64,000 bases of DNA from Moringa oleifera (taxonomy: Eukaryota > Streptophyta > Magnoliopsida > Brassicales > Moringaceae), in the NCBI GenBank assembly GCA_021397835.1, contig JAJFZO010000407.1, positions 1,054,001-1,118,000 of the forward strand, in the 5' to 3' direction. The first letter of the stretch is position 1, and each line of letters starts with the position of its first letter. This document shows, in pieces, positions 40,019-53,060 of the stretch. The notes under the pieces were generated by a model. That model was not told the origin of the DNA and searched no databases. It saw only the letters and a list, made by a program, of their open reading frames with translations. A program made the position numbers and the translations under genes.

Positions 40019-43000
40019 ATGAATTTCTGTTGTGGTGCATTGCTGCTCTATGTTCTCAAATGGCTCTTGTCTTCTGCAGCGTAAGTTCGGAGACTTAAAG
40101 TTGGTGGCTTTAGCCCTCTTTTTGCTGCTTACTTACAAATCGGATATTGGCATGACTATTTCTTTTTTTTTTTTTTTAATACATATCCAGGCTTGCTGGA
40201 CTTGCCTTCATGTTCTCAGCTAGCATCCTGCTACAGATCCTGGTATGTCTTTATAAGCAGGGTAGTCCTAAGTTTGTGGTGTTACTGTTGATTGTTGTCT
40301 AATAATAGCGTGTGTTCTGTTGATTGTTAATATGTTGTTTTTTCATTTAATGCGACGTTATACGAGATTTGTAATCAAATATATATATTTTTATGTTCTT
40401 GAACATTTAGAATTGATTGATTAATCATGAACATGAGGTTATAGTGGATAGTTCATAGTCCATGATATGCTGGTACGTTTCCCTTTCCATTCTACCTTTT
40501 GGAGGCTGCATATATCTGATACAAGACATCACACATGCTTACCAGATTTGCATTTGATTTGATATAATATCAAGCATGCTGACATAAAATGATCTTAATC
40601 TCTTACTAGGAGTGGACTAGATGCGGCGGAAAGAGAGTGCATGTTCTTCTCCATGTAGAGAGAATTCAGCTCTGCTTCTTAGCAGAAAAATGAAAAAACG
40701 TAGGGTAAAAGTTATATAAAACCTAATGTATATCCCATATTATCAATCAAACTCTCATGTTCAAAATGACAAATCGAACCTTGACTTATCAATGTGGTTC
40801 AAGTTGCACATTAGCACAAATGATTATAAAAAATTAAAGGTATTTTTACTGTTAAAATGCCTAAAAAATTAATTGAAATGAATTCTTAACTCCATTTTGG
40901 GTCTATCCCTCAAATTTGAAAAATTTTTTATTTAAAATTTATTTTTTTGTGAATGTTTTAAAATTTTGATAGTGTAAATTTAAAAAGTGGTAACTTGTAT
41001 ATTTCTGTACATTGTAAAAAAAATTTAATTGAAAAGTTGTTATATAAAATCCCCAACTTGAATATTTTTAATTGTAAAAATTTTTGATATGGTTTAATTT
41101 GGTAACATAGTGTAAACGTTAAAGTTTTATATAATATTTACCCGAAAATAAAGGTAATTTCACTTTTCTCAGGTTATCCTGGTTACAGCTGGTGTAGGAT
41201 CTAGCATGCAGAAAGCAGATCATATAAAACAAAAAGAATGCATGCATACACAGAAAATAACAGTAGAAATCCAGTGTTCAAAGGCAATTCTATGGAAGTT
41301 CTAAAGACTGTTGTTTAAATTTTGTTTAGGTTTAGATATACATTTATGTGAGACTATGCATATCGCATAGCTCACCAGATGCGTGCACTGCACAGGGAAG
41401 CAGCTTCTAACCTGTTCGAGGAAGCTTTTGAGGCACATTTTAAATTTTGTTTAGGTTTTTGGATGGTTTCAGTAGTCTGTGAGTTTTTTTGGTAATATTA
41501 ACTTCATTCTCACTTAAGGGAAATAGCTTTTGGAGAAAAATATAACTTGATAATATAGCAAATGATATTAGCCTCGTGAGGCAGAACTAAGAAGTCTAGC
41601 TTTTGGACATGTTTGAACCCCTTAATCTGCCAGCAATCAAAAGATTGCTGAGATTGAAATAGAAACAACCGTGAGTTTAGTTTGTAAACTGCTTCTTCAA
41701 ATTCTTATGGGGCCATCTACGTAAAGACTCAGAAATTTTCAAATTCTTACAGGTGGAAAATTATTAATTGAGTGGGGATAACATTAAACATTTACATATA
41801 TACCAAAAATATTGTCTAAACCTCGTCAGGTAGTTGCTCCCGCTGCTGTCACACTGAATCTGCCACTCGAAAGCTCAAGTTGCTTTGTTAAGGTTCCTCT
41901 TGGTTGGTGGTTTTCTGAGTCAACCATATAAGGCATCCACAATCTAAGTTTTATCTCATCTTGGATTCGTTTTTGTTTTCATGGACTAAATAGATTGTCT
42001 GTTAAGCCTCACTATTTATATTTAATATGCTGTGGGTTTTGACCTGTCAGAGAGGACTAAGCTGCTTTTATCCTGTATTTCTGGTATATTGTGTTTAGTA
42101 GGTAACGAAGTCTTGAACTTAGAGGATAAGTATAATCATCAAACTCCTTTTTGGATAAAAAATTTCTGTTTACTTGCCGATAGGATATTTGTCAATGGAG
42201 AACTCAAAGGTGTGCTGAGGATTTCGAAAGTGCCGTTTTCTGATGGCAATTGCCACTCTTGATTTAGGTGGAACTTAAGCAGTTTTTTGCTTGATGAATG
42301 GGGTCAAACTAGGGAAGGAAGTAATTTTTTGAATCATAATTTAACTTTCCTTCCCTTTTTTCAAGCTGCTTGAAAGTCAGCTTTGTGCCAGAAAGCAGGT
42401 ACTAACTTGTGAGTTGAAGATTGTAAAGGGGGATCTTACAAGGTGGTAGTTTAGGCTCTTCAACAAACATATTTCTTAGATTTCGGGTTATATTCTCTGT
42501 TCTCAAATTATTTGGCGCTGAACGTAGCTGTGAAAAGGCATATATCTTGGGTAAAAGAGGGTAGAAATCGTGATGCAAAGTACTTTTGTCCACCATCATT
42601 GCTGGTCTAGTTTAGGAGTTGAAATGTCATTTCTTTTCAGTCATCAGTTGAGCTACAATCTCTGACTCTGTTTATTTCTGGTCTTGTTGGTGACAGGCAT
42701 GTGCAATATACAACAATTGGTGGCCGATGCTATCAGGTGAGAGGCGCCATTGTAAGCTGGTTATTATACTTACATTTTAGGTTGCATCTGGCAGATGATA
42801 ACCAAAATTATGCTTCCTGCAGCTCTTATGTATGTGTTAGTGCCTATGCCTTGTATGTTCTTTGGAGGAGGGTCTACTCAGTTTCTGACCAGCCGTGATG
42901 GTGGTGGGTCGGTATCTTACATCTAAGCTTTTCTTTTTTAATAAACTACTTTGAGCTATCATATACTGTCTTTTGTTATGCACTGTTGTAGGCTGAAGTG

Positions 43001-43677
43001 CTTTTGTTGGATCCACATGTCAATTAAAATATATTTTTTGGTGGCTAATGTGATTGATTGAAACAATAATTTAACAAGTGAATTTAATTTTACTTTTTAT
43101 CAAAATCAGTCATCACCTCTTTCCTTATTTTATCTCCTTTTAACTTGCAATCTTCTGGCAATACACAAGCAGGTTGATTCTTTTTTGGAGAGAGAGAGAG
43201 AGAGAGAGCAATTAGCTTATGTAGATTGGACTTGAAGGATTTGCTTGTTGTTAGAATGCATAGCTCTCATTCTTCTCTTCCATAACATGACCTTAAGATG
43301 CAGTGACATGCGTTATAATTTGAGATCAAATGTCTCTTGTATTTGAAGCAATGTGCACCACTCTAATTTGTCATGTGTGGATTCAGTGTGGCTGCAGTTG
43401 CTTTGCAAGCTGCCGTTACTTTCCTTTAACTTTTTCAAAGCAGGCTTTTTCTCTTGTTCACTTTTTCCATTTTCTTGAAATTTTGTGTTGCAGTTGGATA
43501 GATGCTGCCAAATTCCTGACCGGAGCATCTGCCGTGGGCAGCATGGCCATTCCCATCATCCTAAGGCATGCTAATATGATTGAGACAGGTGCTATGTTCA
43601 TTGAATTCACCTCGTTCTTGATATTTGTCTGCACTGTCTTGTGTTTTCACCGTGCTAGCCTTGAAGATGAGTGGTAA
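40019..43677 (+). CDS. VPS55: VPS55 / leptin-receptor-overlapping-transcript family protein
   Basis: Small four-helix endosomal membrane protein; yeast Vps55 with Vps68 acts in late endosome to vacuole sorting. Firm exons: 40191-40242, 42697-42736, 42823-42907 and 43494-43677 (TAA). They encode LAGLAFMFSASILLQIL, ACAIYNNWWPMLS, ALMYVLVPMPCMFFGGGSTQ and WIDAAKFLTGASAVGS, then a C-terminal helix and SLEDEW. Phases agree. The exon 3 acceptor at 42821-42822 follows a pyrimidine tract. An upstream AG would insert 14 extra residues and is rejected. The first exon is tentative: 40019-40080 ends in a strong GTAAGT donor in the correct phase and would start MNFCCGALLLYVLKW, giving about 141 residues. 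I do not recognise that N-terminus, and an exon near 39.4 kb is possible. Intron 2 (2.45 kb) holds an AT-rich repeat at 40.81-41.11 kb. Confidence 0.85.
40810..41115 (+). repeat. AT-rich dispersed repeat copy in VPS55 intron
   Basis: Resembles the AT-rich segments at 7.86-8.22 and 37.44-37.82 kb in word order, including the TTAAAATGCCTAAAAAATTA-like and GATAGTGTAAATTT-like stretches. No reading frame. Confidence 0.4.
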
Positions 43678-43899
43678 ACAAGACCTTATATTCCTGAGAA
43701 CTCTTATGTAACTTCCTTTCTGGTGTAAGGTGGGACATATTATGATTGATTAATGTGGAAACTAGTTGTAGCGAAAACGAATGGAAATTTCCTCTCACTG
43801 TAAATCTGTCTTATGTATATCTGGTGATTATACTTCCGCGACGTTCTGCTTGACTTGGCCCAAATGGCCTGCTGAACCTAGAGAATTGTGTTTAAATAA

Positions 43900-46800
43900 A
43901 GTCCTCCTGTTTGATAAAGATAGTTTGTGCTAGAGTTCTTATTTTCAAGTGAATCTTTTGATGCCAGAAAAGTCAGTTTGCATGGTACCCTAAGAATACA
44001 CATAGGAGGCTTGGCTGAGGAAGTGTACGGAGGGATATGAGGTTTGCTTATTCTTTGGTGGGATCTTGAAAACTTATGATATCTTTATTAATCAAGAATG
44101 GGAAATGAAAATAAATATTTTATTTATTTATTTATTTATTTTTATTATGAAATAAGAGTAAAATTATGTATGTTTAACGCGAATTTTAGGTGTGAGGATT
44201 ATGAGTGGTAATCTCAAGTTTTAAATTATTATTATATCGTCTATTTTTTAAAATATTTAAACAAAACAAGAAAGAAAAGTCAAAGATGTTTTATTTTATG
44301 TTTATGATTTAAAACTTATTTAGTATTTAAGACTTAAAATTTTATTGATGCATGCTTATATATTATCACTTTATATATGATTATGTTGATGGAGGTATAA
44401 ATTTATTATTTATTTTTTAAAAAATAATTATTGATTATTAAAAATAATATTTAATTTTATATTTTAGATATATTATATAAAACATAATTTTAATTAATAT
44501 ATATTTATATTTTAAAATATTAAAATAATTATTGAAATTCATAATATCGTTCTTTTTTAAATTAAAAATACATAAATCGACTCTAAGAAATACAAATAAA
44601 TTTGTAACAACTGAGACTTTAATTTCAATTTTTTAAATTTAAATAAATAATATATTTTAAATATGATTATTTTTATTTTTATTCATTTTGATTCTTATCA
44701 ATTTTAATTACAAATAAATAAATACGCCTTTTTAAGTTCAATGTCACAGTACTTCACTTAAGACAATTAACTTCTTTTGAGTTTCCACAATAGGATGCTT
44801 CCCACCCTGAAATTAGGAAGCAGCTTTTCATGCTTTAAGACCACTTTTCTTAACTACTTTTGGATTATATCGTATTTAGGTGAGATTCATTAAATAATAA
44901 TCCTTCTTTCTACCCACCTTTTGACTTAGAGCTCTGATTTTATTTGATCCCATTCTATAAACTGAGAGGAAATCACTCCATGACCAGTGCCAAGTGAGAA
45001 TGTTGCATTTATCCGACTTACAGAAGACATGAAAATGACCTCTTATGCCTATCGTAGCGAAAATTGCGTCACACTTTATATGCTATTTAAAGGGTAATTA
45101 ATTTTGCAGTTCTCATCGTCAATATTTTGTTGGTAAATGAGGATTCATATGTAAATAAGTTTAGGGTTTGAATATCTCCGAACCTTGTTGAGTTCGTTTT
45201 TTTTAATTAAATTTAAATTTTGTGAATTTAAATTTTAAAATTTTCATTAATTTATCATAGTAAAATAATGAAAGACATTTGATGAATATTACGGTTATGA
45301 ACAAAAATATTTTGCCTAATTTTATCTAAATAGTGAATTAACTTCTACGAAGTCCATTTTAAATAGTGAATTGACTCTTAATATTATAGGATTTAAATAA
45401 GTTTTGAGTTGATGAGTCAAGTTCATCTAATACATGCATTTCGGTTTTGGGTGGAGACAAAATAAGTTATTATGTGTGAAAAAAAGAAAAACGAAGACAT
45501 AATTAGACATTTACCTAAGTGGATCGACCCCTAAATGTTATATCAAAATCATTTTGTTTTGGAAACTTTTCAAAATGAAAATCATGATTTGGCTATAATA
45601 AGGTGTAATCAAAAACGATTGATTGGTCATTATTCTCACAAAAAAACAAAAACAAAAATTGATTGAAATTTTTTTTACTATGATTAAAAAAATAAAAATC
45701 TCTTAGTTGTAGATAATGATGCAAGAACTGAATTTTTAGTAGGATGGTGATGATCACTGAGTCTCCAACTTTGCTGATTGATCCACAAATCTGCTCTTGT
45801 TTTTGTCAGTTTTTTATCAGTCTTCCACTCTTCTTTGCAAGACTTTTTGCCCATTAGCCTGCATAGCAGCTCTCCTATATATCTATTTTAGTTTATTTCT
45901 CACATAGAAAAAAGAAAAATAAATTAACAAATAAAACACTACCCAGATTAAAAAAAAAAAAAACTCGATATACTTTCACATGGGTAACATTCAAATCTAT
46001 TATACCATAACCAAAAAATAAAAAATAAAAAAATTCACATGTTTAATGATTAAAAAACGTCACATATTTTTTAAAATTAATTTTAAACATCAGAGATAAC
46101 ATTTTTACGATAAAAAATCATTATTTTAATCTACAAAACAAGCTATTATTTTAACTGTATGAAAAACACAAGCATGCGACCATATTGATTCGCAAACCTG
46201 AATATTTTCTTCAGTTTTGCATGTCTTTTTGCCGATTTCCATTGGGTAGTGAATAATTGCATCAAAAAAAAAAATGAAATTTGCAAGAAAGAAATTTCCT
46301 CACTCCTACAATATTGACAAATCAAATTGTCTTTCTGGTCTTACCTTTCTTTCACGTACTCAACCTTTTTATCCTTTTTTAGTACAACACCGTAGCCATA
46401 CAAAAATGGTTGGCCTCTCTTCAAGACCGCAGCCCATATATGCCAAGTAAACATCACAGAACTCATGAATGAAACATGCCATTACATTGCAGAACATGCA
46501 TGACTTCCAGTCTTCGAGTTTCTCAGCATTTGCAGAGAAACTTACCGTATCCAATAGGATTTAGACATCATGTGCAATGTCGGTACACTGCCTGTTCTTA
46601 TATGTATGTCCCCCTCATCCGTCACTTCAATCTGGCACACTCATTTGCTAGCTGCGCTATCTTCTCCCTAATTTCTTCTGTGACTCTCATGCTTCTTCCT
46701 ACTGCCAATATTATCCTCACCGCACTAACAAATAAAAATTAGAAACAAACCCACAAATTATTTGAAGATTTTTTATGGACTAAAATGAATGAAACCCTAC

Positions 46801-47600
46801 TAAATCAGATTTTCTCGATTGACTTCACTCTCCAAGTCTCCTTTTTTTATTGCGTTAATTAACTTATATCGTTTTCAATCTTTGACGTTCATGTCATGAT
46901 AGGGAAATATTTAATTTTAAAATTTTGAATTAGTATCAATTTTAAGAAAAGATTCAAAGAATTCTATGAACTTTGGACTATCAGAAGAGACATTGATCTT
47001 TACTTGACAAAACATATGAAGTAAAAACTCGGCAATATCATGATCGTATTTGATTGAATTTGCGGCAACTACACGGAAGAAAAGCTTAGGGTTTTAATTT
47101 CCATCAGCTATCTTCTTTGCTTTCTAGTTCCATCTCCAATAATTGCAACAAGACAGAGTAAATCAAATGATTTTCTGTTTTAATTAACTACTAAGAGTAA
47201 CTAATTAGGCACTAGATTCAGTTACAAAGAGAATTAATACAAAGACACAAGACAAGAATCTTTGTGTTTTTTCTACTTTTGTCTTGATAGAAACAAGTGA
47301 TTCTGCAAAGATTGTTCCTCTTTTGGATGATCAAAAACTCATGAATCGTTAATGAAGCATTAGATTAGGTCTATAATAAGACAGCTTGTAGGATTAATAT
47401 AACAAACGATTCTTTTACATTCCCTAAATTAGATTATAGCTTCATATATTATTACACAACAAAGAAGAAGAAACATTAGTCTTCACGGAATTCACTTAAT
47501 TTCTTGTCTAGAAAGACGTACTTAACGCATAGAACTACATATATCATAGAGATTTCGAGAACTTTATTAAATCTTGTCATAGGTTATATTGCTTCTCGCA
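43900..47600. other. AT-rich intergenic DNA
   Basis: This contains the VPS55 3' flank and AT-rich spacer. A less AT-rich patch at 46.37-46.74 kb has open frames on both strands, but I recognise no domain in either, so no gene is called. Confidence 0.5.
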
Positions 47601-47655
47601 GCAACTAGCACCACAGCCCTGGATCGTCTTCATTTCATTCTTTCATATACCATGA

Positions 47656-49476
47656 TCATTCGCACATATCCAGCATTTTGTCCCAATCCCACTCATCGTC
47701 AATGCCCATAAATATGTCAATAGTTTCTCCGCTTTGTGAGGGATTGCCACCGGAAGAACTATTGGCCGAGCTTGCTCTTAGAGGAGGGATTGTTGCAGGG
47801 TGGTCGTTAACATGATTAATAAGAGCTGGTTGATGCACCGGATCACGTAGAATCACCCCAGCAGCAGGACGCCGGTCAAATGATCTCAAGCATTTTGATT
47901 TCTTGTAGACCCGGCACAAGCTCAACTCTTTCCTTAACTGCAAATATATATATACAAAACAAAGAAGATGATATTAATTTTATGCATATGCATATGCTAT
48001 GATCAATATATAAAATCAGAACATGGCTCGCGTAGTTGTTTCATTTGTCACCAAGCAATACCAATAGGATCAGCATATATGTAGATATATGTATATGATT
48101 ATAGCATATACAAAAATGCAAGAAACACATTTTTTGATAAACGAAATATCCAAATTGGGAAATAAAAGAGGGTTTCAAAGGTCGAAGATATTGCATCTAT
48201 TATTTCCATCACCAAGCAATATCAATGTATAGGACACATAAATGATCATATTAAGCATCCTTGCTCGGTCTATTAACATTAATATGAAGACTATATGGAA
48301 TCTTGATAGTTAGAATACAACATGAACCAAAAAACTCTCACACATACACAGACAAATGTTTCAGAGCGACGTTTATTAGGGTTTTTGATCCATAAGAATG
48401 AAGCTACCGATCAGTTAGATCCTCTGGGTGGTGATAGATCCGGAAATTATTGATCCGTCTAGCGCTTATAAGGTTGTAACATCGGTATATCTCCATGAAG
48501 TTCGTAGGAGATGATATTAAATACTCAATAAGGTAAGCTTAATAACCCTAATTAGTATTGATGATCATAGACATATAATAGTAACAAAGCAAGGTCACTC
48601 TTGCACCCAATTAAAGATCTGTAGAGAAGGAAAAAAAGGGTTCAGATGATTGATAAGCTGATGATGAAATATACCATTAGAAGAGCTGCAGTGCTTGAAG
48701 AGGAGGATGATTGTTGATCGGGTGCTTCAATGGCCTTGTACTCGTTCATCTTCCATTCGGTTTTCTTCCCATTAGGAGCTCGTCCGTTGTAGAAAACCAT
48801 GGTGCGCTTGCCGCCGATGGGACGGCCGGTTTGAGAAGAGTAGACGAAACCAGGAGAGCCTGTGGCCTTCCAGTATCCATTGGTGGTCAGCCTCCTAGGT
48901 CTCCCTCTTCGGGCTTCATGCTCTTGCCTTGGAACGAAGAAGAACCACTGCTCAGGGTCTTTATAGCATGAAAATTCTGCAACAAATAAAGTTCGAATCA
49001 ATCTTCAAACAATCTTATTATCATACTCAGCAGAGAAACCCCAGAAATTAAGAGAGAAAAGTAATGGGTATACTTAACGGTTTCATTGTTAATAGAGATA
49101 AAGAAAGTGAAAAGCAGTGCAAAAACCCCATATATTTACAGACAACTCAAGGTATTCTTGAACAAATCTTAACTGGGTAATCTCGAAAACCATATAAAAG
49201 CTACTTAAATCACAACAACAACAGAAGCTACCTTTTGCTCGAATACCCAGTTAAGGAAAAGAATCATAAAGCAAGTTTGAAGGAGAAGAGAAGATTTTTA
49301 CGTGGAAGATCCCAAGGGTTATACTCATATAGATCAAGAACTGGTATAACCCGGTCCATGAGCCGGTTCAGATGCTCTGGCTTGCCTTCACGCTTTTTAT
49401 GCAGATAGAAGGAGATCAACTCCTCTTCAGTTGGATAAAAACGAAACCCAGGTGGCCAATAATGCTCCATTATCAT
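47656..49476 (-). CDS. NAC090: NAC domain transcription factor, NAC090/NAC061-like
   Basis: DNA-binding plant transcription factor. Exons: 49476-49302, 48976-48675 and 47937-47656 (TGA); phases agree, giving 252 residues. The NAC domain occupies about residues 1-165. Subdomain A is [17 protein letters not shown] is [19 protein letters not shown] contains [10 protein letters not shown] and [11 protein letters not shown] contains [20 protein letters not shown] followed by MNEY, and E is [16 protein letters not shown] and the acidic WDWDKM end are as in Arabidopsis NAC090, whose group is linked to salicylate and senescence control. The C-terminal half is Ser/Pro-rich with an acidic tail, consistent with a transcriptional regulatory region. 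The start is ambiguous between MIM at 49476, Met at 49470 and an upstream Met at 49509. Confidence 0.92.
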
Positions 49477-49699
49477 CAACCCTCTTAGTTTTCTGTAACG
49501 CAATCCCACTTTGCTTTTTATGTTGAACTTGCCTCTATCTATATGCCTGCACGTTTGATTTTCACGTATTATATCATTTATGTGTGTGCGCGTCTGTTTT
49601 GTTCGTATAGTATTAGATATATAGGGGGAAGATCTCGCGAGGATATCAGAAGAGAAAAGTTAGGCTGTTGAGGAGGGAGAGTGAGAGAGACAAGAAGAC

Positions 49700-51420
49700 C
49701 GAGTGAAGAGGAGAAAAAGGGAAGGGAATGTGGTTTGCTTGGAAACTTCCACGCGCTTGTATAGAAAAGAAGAAATGTCTATGCCCCTATGGTTTCCGTA
49801 CATGACCCTGAGTGAATTGATCAAGACTTGCTCTTCTCCGCGTGCTAGTCCACTGTACTTACACCGTGAACCTCTTGAAAGCCTGATCCAGACCATTGAT
49901 CTCATCCCTGATGCTAAAAATCAGAAAATTTTGGGTAAATTGTTAAACAATTTAACATCAGACAAAGTGGGTTTTTAGGCTTCTTCATTTTCTTATTACT
50001 TCAACAAAGAGTAATTACTCACCTGGCCTGGTGGTAAAAGAAAAGTCTTGAAATCAGACTGTCAGAGTTGCTAGAATTCTTTGACTGTTAATTATGGTGT
50101 AGATCTTTTTTCCAAGCTTTTTTAATTAAATTAATCACTTCAATTCCATGTGGCATTATTCTACTATCTCTCTTAATTAGTACAATTAATTTTAATATGA
50201 TTACCATGCATTTGGTTAATTAGAACTATTACACCCGTCTGATGTAAAAGTTTAACTTCAGATTAATCAATCTTGGCGATGCCATAGAGATGATTTTGCT
50301 TTTGAGGGGTGATTTAATTTGGCCTCTTCTATACTAGGAAACAAGCTAGAAGGTATAATTAAAAAGGTAATTTTTTTTTAGCTCTGATTTTCTCTTTATA
50401 TCAATTTAATTCAACAAAAGCTTAAAAAGCAAAAAGTTGATTAGGATTTATAATATTGTCACTTTGCTTCTTAACTTTTAATTTTAATATTAAAAAACAT
50501 TAATTAAAAATAAAATAAATACATACAATATTCGTCAAAGACATTTGAATTTTATGAGAAACAAAAAACTTTTTTATTTTGTGTGAAATATTTAATTTGT
50601 CTTAAAACTTTATTGAAAGGCTTATAGTTAACGACTAATTCAAATGTACTTTTTCCTATTTCAACATTTTTATACACATAGAAGAAATAGCTTCATATGC
50701 ATGTCTAATAATTCATGATTTAATTTCTTTTTTACCGGAAAAATTCCTTTGTAGGGTTTAACTTTTGTGGGAATTTTTTTAACTAATTTTTTTAATAAAT
50801 TAGATATACTATATGTTTTTTTCTTTTTTAAAAACTTTAAATATTTCTTTTAGATAATTTTATTTTGTTTTTTTATTTTCTACATATATTTTTTCCTAAT
50901 TATTCAGTTATTCTTTCATAATATTTTTCATTTTCACTCTCATTTATTTTTGAATTAAATTTTTCTTAAAAAATATTTAGTTTTCGGTTGATAAAGGACA
51001 CCAAATTTACAAATTAGAAGTTTTTTTTTTTTACATTATTGTTGCTTTTATGGGCGTTTTTATTAGAATTGACATTCATCACATATTTTTTTATTTTATT
51101 ATGTCAAATTATTAGTAATAATTTAATAAAATTATAAATGTAATATTTCTCTAAAACCTCGATTTTTCCTTTATTGGATAATATCTAAATATGTTCAATG
51201 TAATTATAAAAGAAACAAATTATTGTGATTTCAAAATTCTAAAGCACATAGAATTTAACAGAATGTGAAAACATTTTCTTTTTCCATTAGGCATGGAATT
51301 AATTTGTCAAATGTTAGTATTAAAGTCTCTTCCAGACATATCTAATGGAAAATAGGTCAAAGAGGTAGTTGTAAATCTTGGAAGTGAAGTAATCTATTTA
51401 TATTTTTTAATTTAAAGGAT
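49700..51420. other. NAC upstream region and AT-rich spacer
   Basis: The NAC promoter side followed by AT-rich spacer. The open frame at 49703-49978 (+) has no recognisable domain and overlaps the likely NAC promoter, so I do not call it. Confidence 0.4.
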
Positions 51421-51424
51421 GATA

Positions 51425-51888
51425 TATATATATATATATACGTAATTAATGTTTTTATATTATTAAAGATAATTGATTAAGACACAAATAGATGTTGATA
51501 TAAAAAATATGAGCTATTTATGTTTTTTATATCGAAAAATATCATATTAAATTAATTAATATATAATAATTTAATTTAATTTAAAGTAGATCTTATTTAA
51601 AATTTAAAATTATTGTTAAATTAAAAATATTATATAATAAATTTTGATTTAAATTTTTTATAAATATAAAAAATTCAAATTTTCATTACAAAAATTTTCA
51701 AAATTTTTTAAACACTCAAAAATTCATTTTTTTAAAATATTAAAATATTTTAAAATTTTAAATTATGCATAAATATAATTTATCGGTTAAAATTTTTCAA
51801 ATTAAAGAGATAGGAACTCAAAATGGATAATATAATTTATTTGAGTCATATTTTAAAAATATTTTAATGATAAAGATACTTTTAATTT
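51425..51888 (+). repeat. Direct repeat, left copy (about 0.46 kb)
   Basis: Starts at a TA microsatellite and CGTAATTAAT. It matches 53425-53920 in order and orientation over nearly its whole length. Shared landmarks are AAATAGATGTTGATATAAAA, AAACACTCAAAAATTCA, TTATGCATAAATATAATTTA and AAAATGGATAATATAATTTA. Confidence 0.8.
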
Positions 51889-52370
51889 AAAGGAATCCAA
51901 GGCACACATAAAAAACACATCAAGACATTTCAAAACAAAGAAAAAGAAATCCAAAAGATATATAAAAAACACATCAAGACACTTTAAGACAAAGACAAAG
52001 GAATGCAAATAACACATCAAGATACATCACCAAGACAAAAAGAATCCAAAGGACACATCAAAAACACATTAAGACACTTCAAAACAAAGAAAAAGGAATC
52101 TAAAGGACACATCAAAAACATGTCAAGGCACATCAAGGCAATCAAGACAAAGAAAAAAGAATCAAAAGGACATCAATTAAGACACATCATAGCACATCAA
52201 TACAATCAAGACAAAGGAAAAAGAATCAAAAAGATATATCAAGTTACATCAAGGCACATTAATGCAATCAAGACAAAGAAAAAAGAATCAAAAATATATA
52301 TCAAGGCACATCAAGACAAAAAAACAAAAATACACCAAGGTATATCAAAGCAATTAAGATTTCAAAAAAA
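51889..52370 (+). repeat. Degenerate minisatellite, about 53-bp period
   Basis: Eight or nine diverged copies of a purine- and CA-rich unit marked by ACACATCAAGACAC and AAGACAAAGAAAAAGAATC. Spacing between AAGGAATCC-like landmarks is about 50-55 bp. The open frame across it is low-complexity and not a credible gene. It lies directly upstream of a TATA box. Confidence 0.8.
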
Positions 52371-52420
52371 AAAAAATTCAAAGGGATAATTACTTCACAA
52401 GAAAATCAAGACTCTCCCAC

Positions 52421-52579
52421 TATAAAAGGAACTCAAAATGCAAGAAGGAAGGCAAAAGGCGCAAGAGCGAATTCACAAGAAGTACTTGCTCATGCAAAGA
52501 GAAAAGATCGAGACAAATAGAGGCGGAATTTGGGAACACTTTTGTAAGCTTTCTTCAACCAATATCAGCATGCAATAAA
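52421..52579 (+). promoter_or_regulatory. TATA box with AATAAA 150 bp downstream
   Basis: TATAAAAGGA at 52421-52430 is followed at 52574-52579 by AATAAA. A promoter closely followed by a poly(A) signal is the arrangement of retroelement R regions and plant pararetrovirus promoters. Activity is not shown by the sequence. Confidence 0.45.
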
Positions 52580-52650
52580 ATGTTCTTTCATTATTTCAAA
52601 GTTTCATCACTACTTTAATTTCATTACTGCTTTAATTTCATTATTGTTTT
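52460..52650 (+). repeat. Leader-like repeat, copy 1
   Basis: Shares GCAAGAGC-TTCACAA at its start, ACCAATATC near 52560, AATAAA and the following ATTTCATTATTG-like tail with 53061-53370 in the same order and orientation. It contains a 38-nt segment (52481-52518) that copy 2 has only as its reverse complement. Confidence 0.6.
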
Positions 52651-52654
52651 CATT

Positions 52655-53060
52655 ACTTTGAATTCATTATCCAAAAAAAAAAAAAATAGTACACCCATTA
52701 TAAAGAAGGATAGAATGGGATTATACAACAACCCATCTCCGTCCTCAACCCTAAGAGTATGCAATCCAGATTCATCCTACTTAGAAATAAAAGATTATGA
52801 AGCACCAAAAATTATAAATAAGTTTAGTATAGATAAAGAATTATTAAGAATAGATTTTAATTAAGAAAAAAATAAACAAAAAAGAGAATGGTTCATGAGG
52901 ACATATACAAAAGAACAGAGGCTACAAATAAGAGAAATATATTATAAGACCATAGGTATAGCACTAAAAAATATAAAATTCTTTACATGGTTGGAATAAT
53001 TTGCACAAAACAATAATTTAGAATACCTTTTTAGAAACCAAGTAAATATAATGAAAGAGG
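52655..53060 (+). pseudogene. Broken reading frame, possible endogenous pararetrovirus fragment
   Basis: One frame runs for about 135 codons and is interrupted by in-frame stops at 52862 and 53000. It is Lys/Ile/Asn-rich. The segment containing REWFMRTYTKEQRLQIREIY reminds me of caulimovirus-like polyproteins, but the similarity is weak and from memory. The flanking TATA box, poly(A) signals and minisatellite support a retroelement origin. No movement-protein, protease or reverse-transcriptase block is present. It is too short and broken to be functional. Confidence 0.35.

Noticed and set aside
42779..42822. Alternative acceptor extending VPS55 exon 3 by 42 nt
   Set aside because: It keeps the frame but inserts 14 residues into the conserved WWPMLS-ALMYVL junction. 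The acceptor at 42821-42822 restores the family sequence.
46369..46742. Open frames on both strands in a less AT-rich patch
   Set aside because: Neither translation shows a recognisable domain, splice-compatible neighbour exons or a promoter. It could be an old gene fragment but cannot be supported.
49703..49978. 91-codon frame upstream of the NAC gene
   Set aside because: No known domain, and it overlaps the probable NAC promoter; most likely chance.
49990..50095. tRNA-like stretch
   Set aside because: Short words resemble tRNA-Ser loops, but no cloverleaf with acceptor pairing and anticodon stem could be formed.
52003..52389. 128-residue open frame rich in Lys and His
   Set aside because: It is a direct translation of the minisatellite and has no family resemblance.
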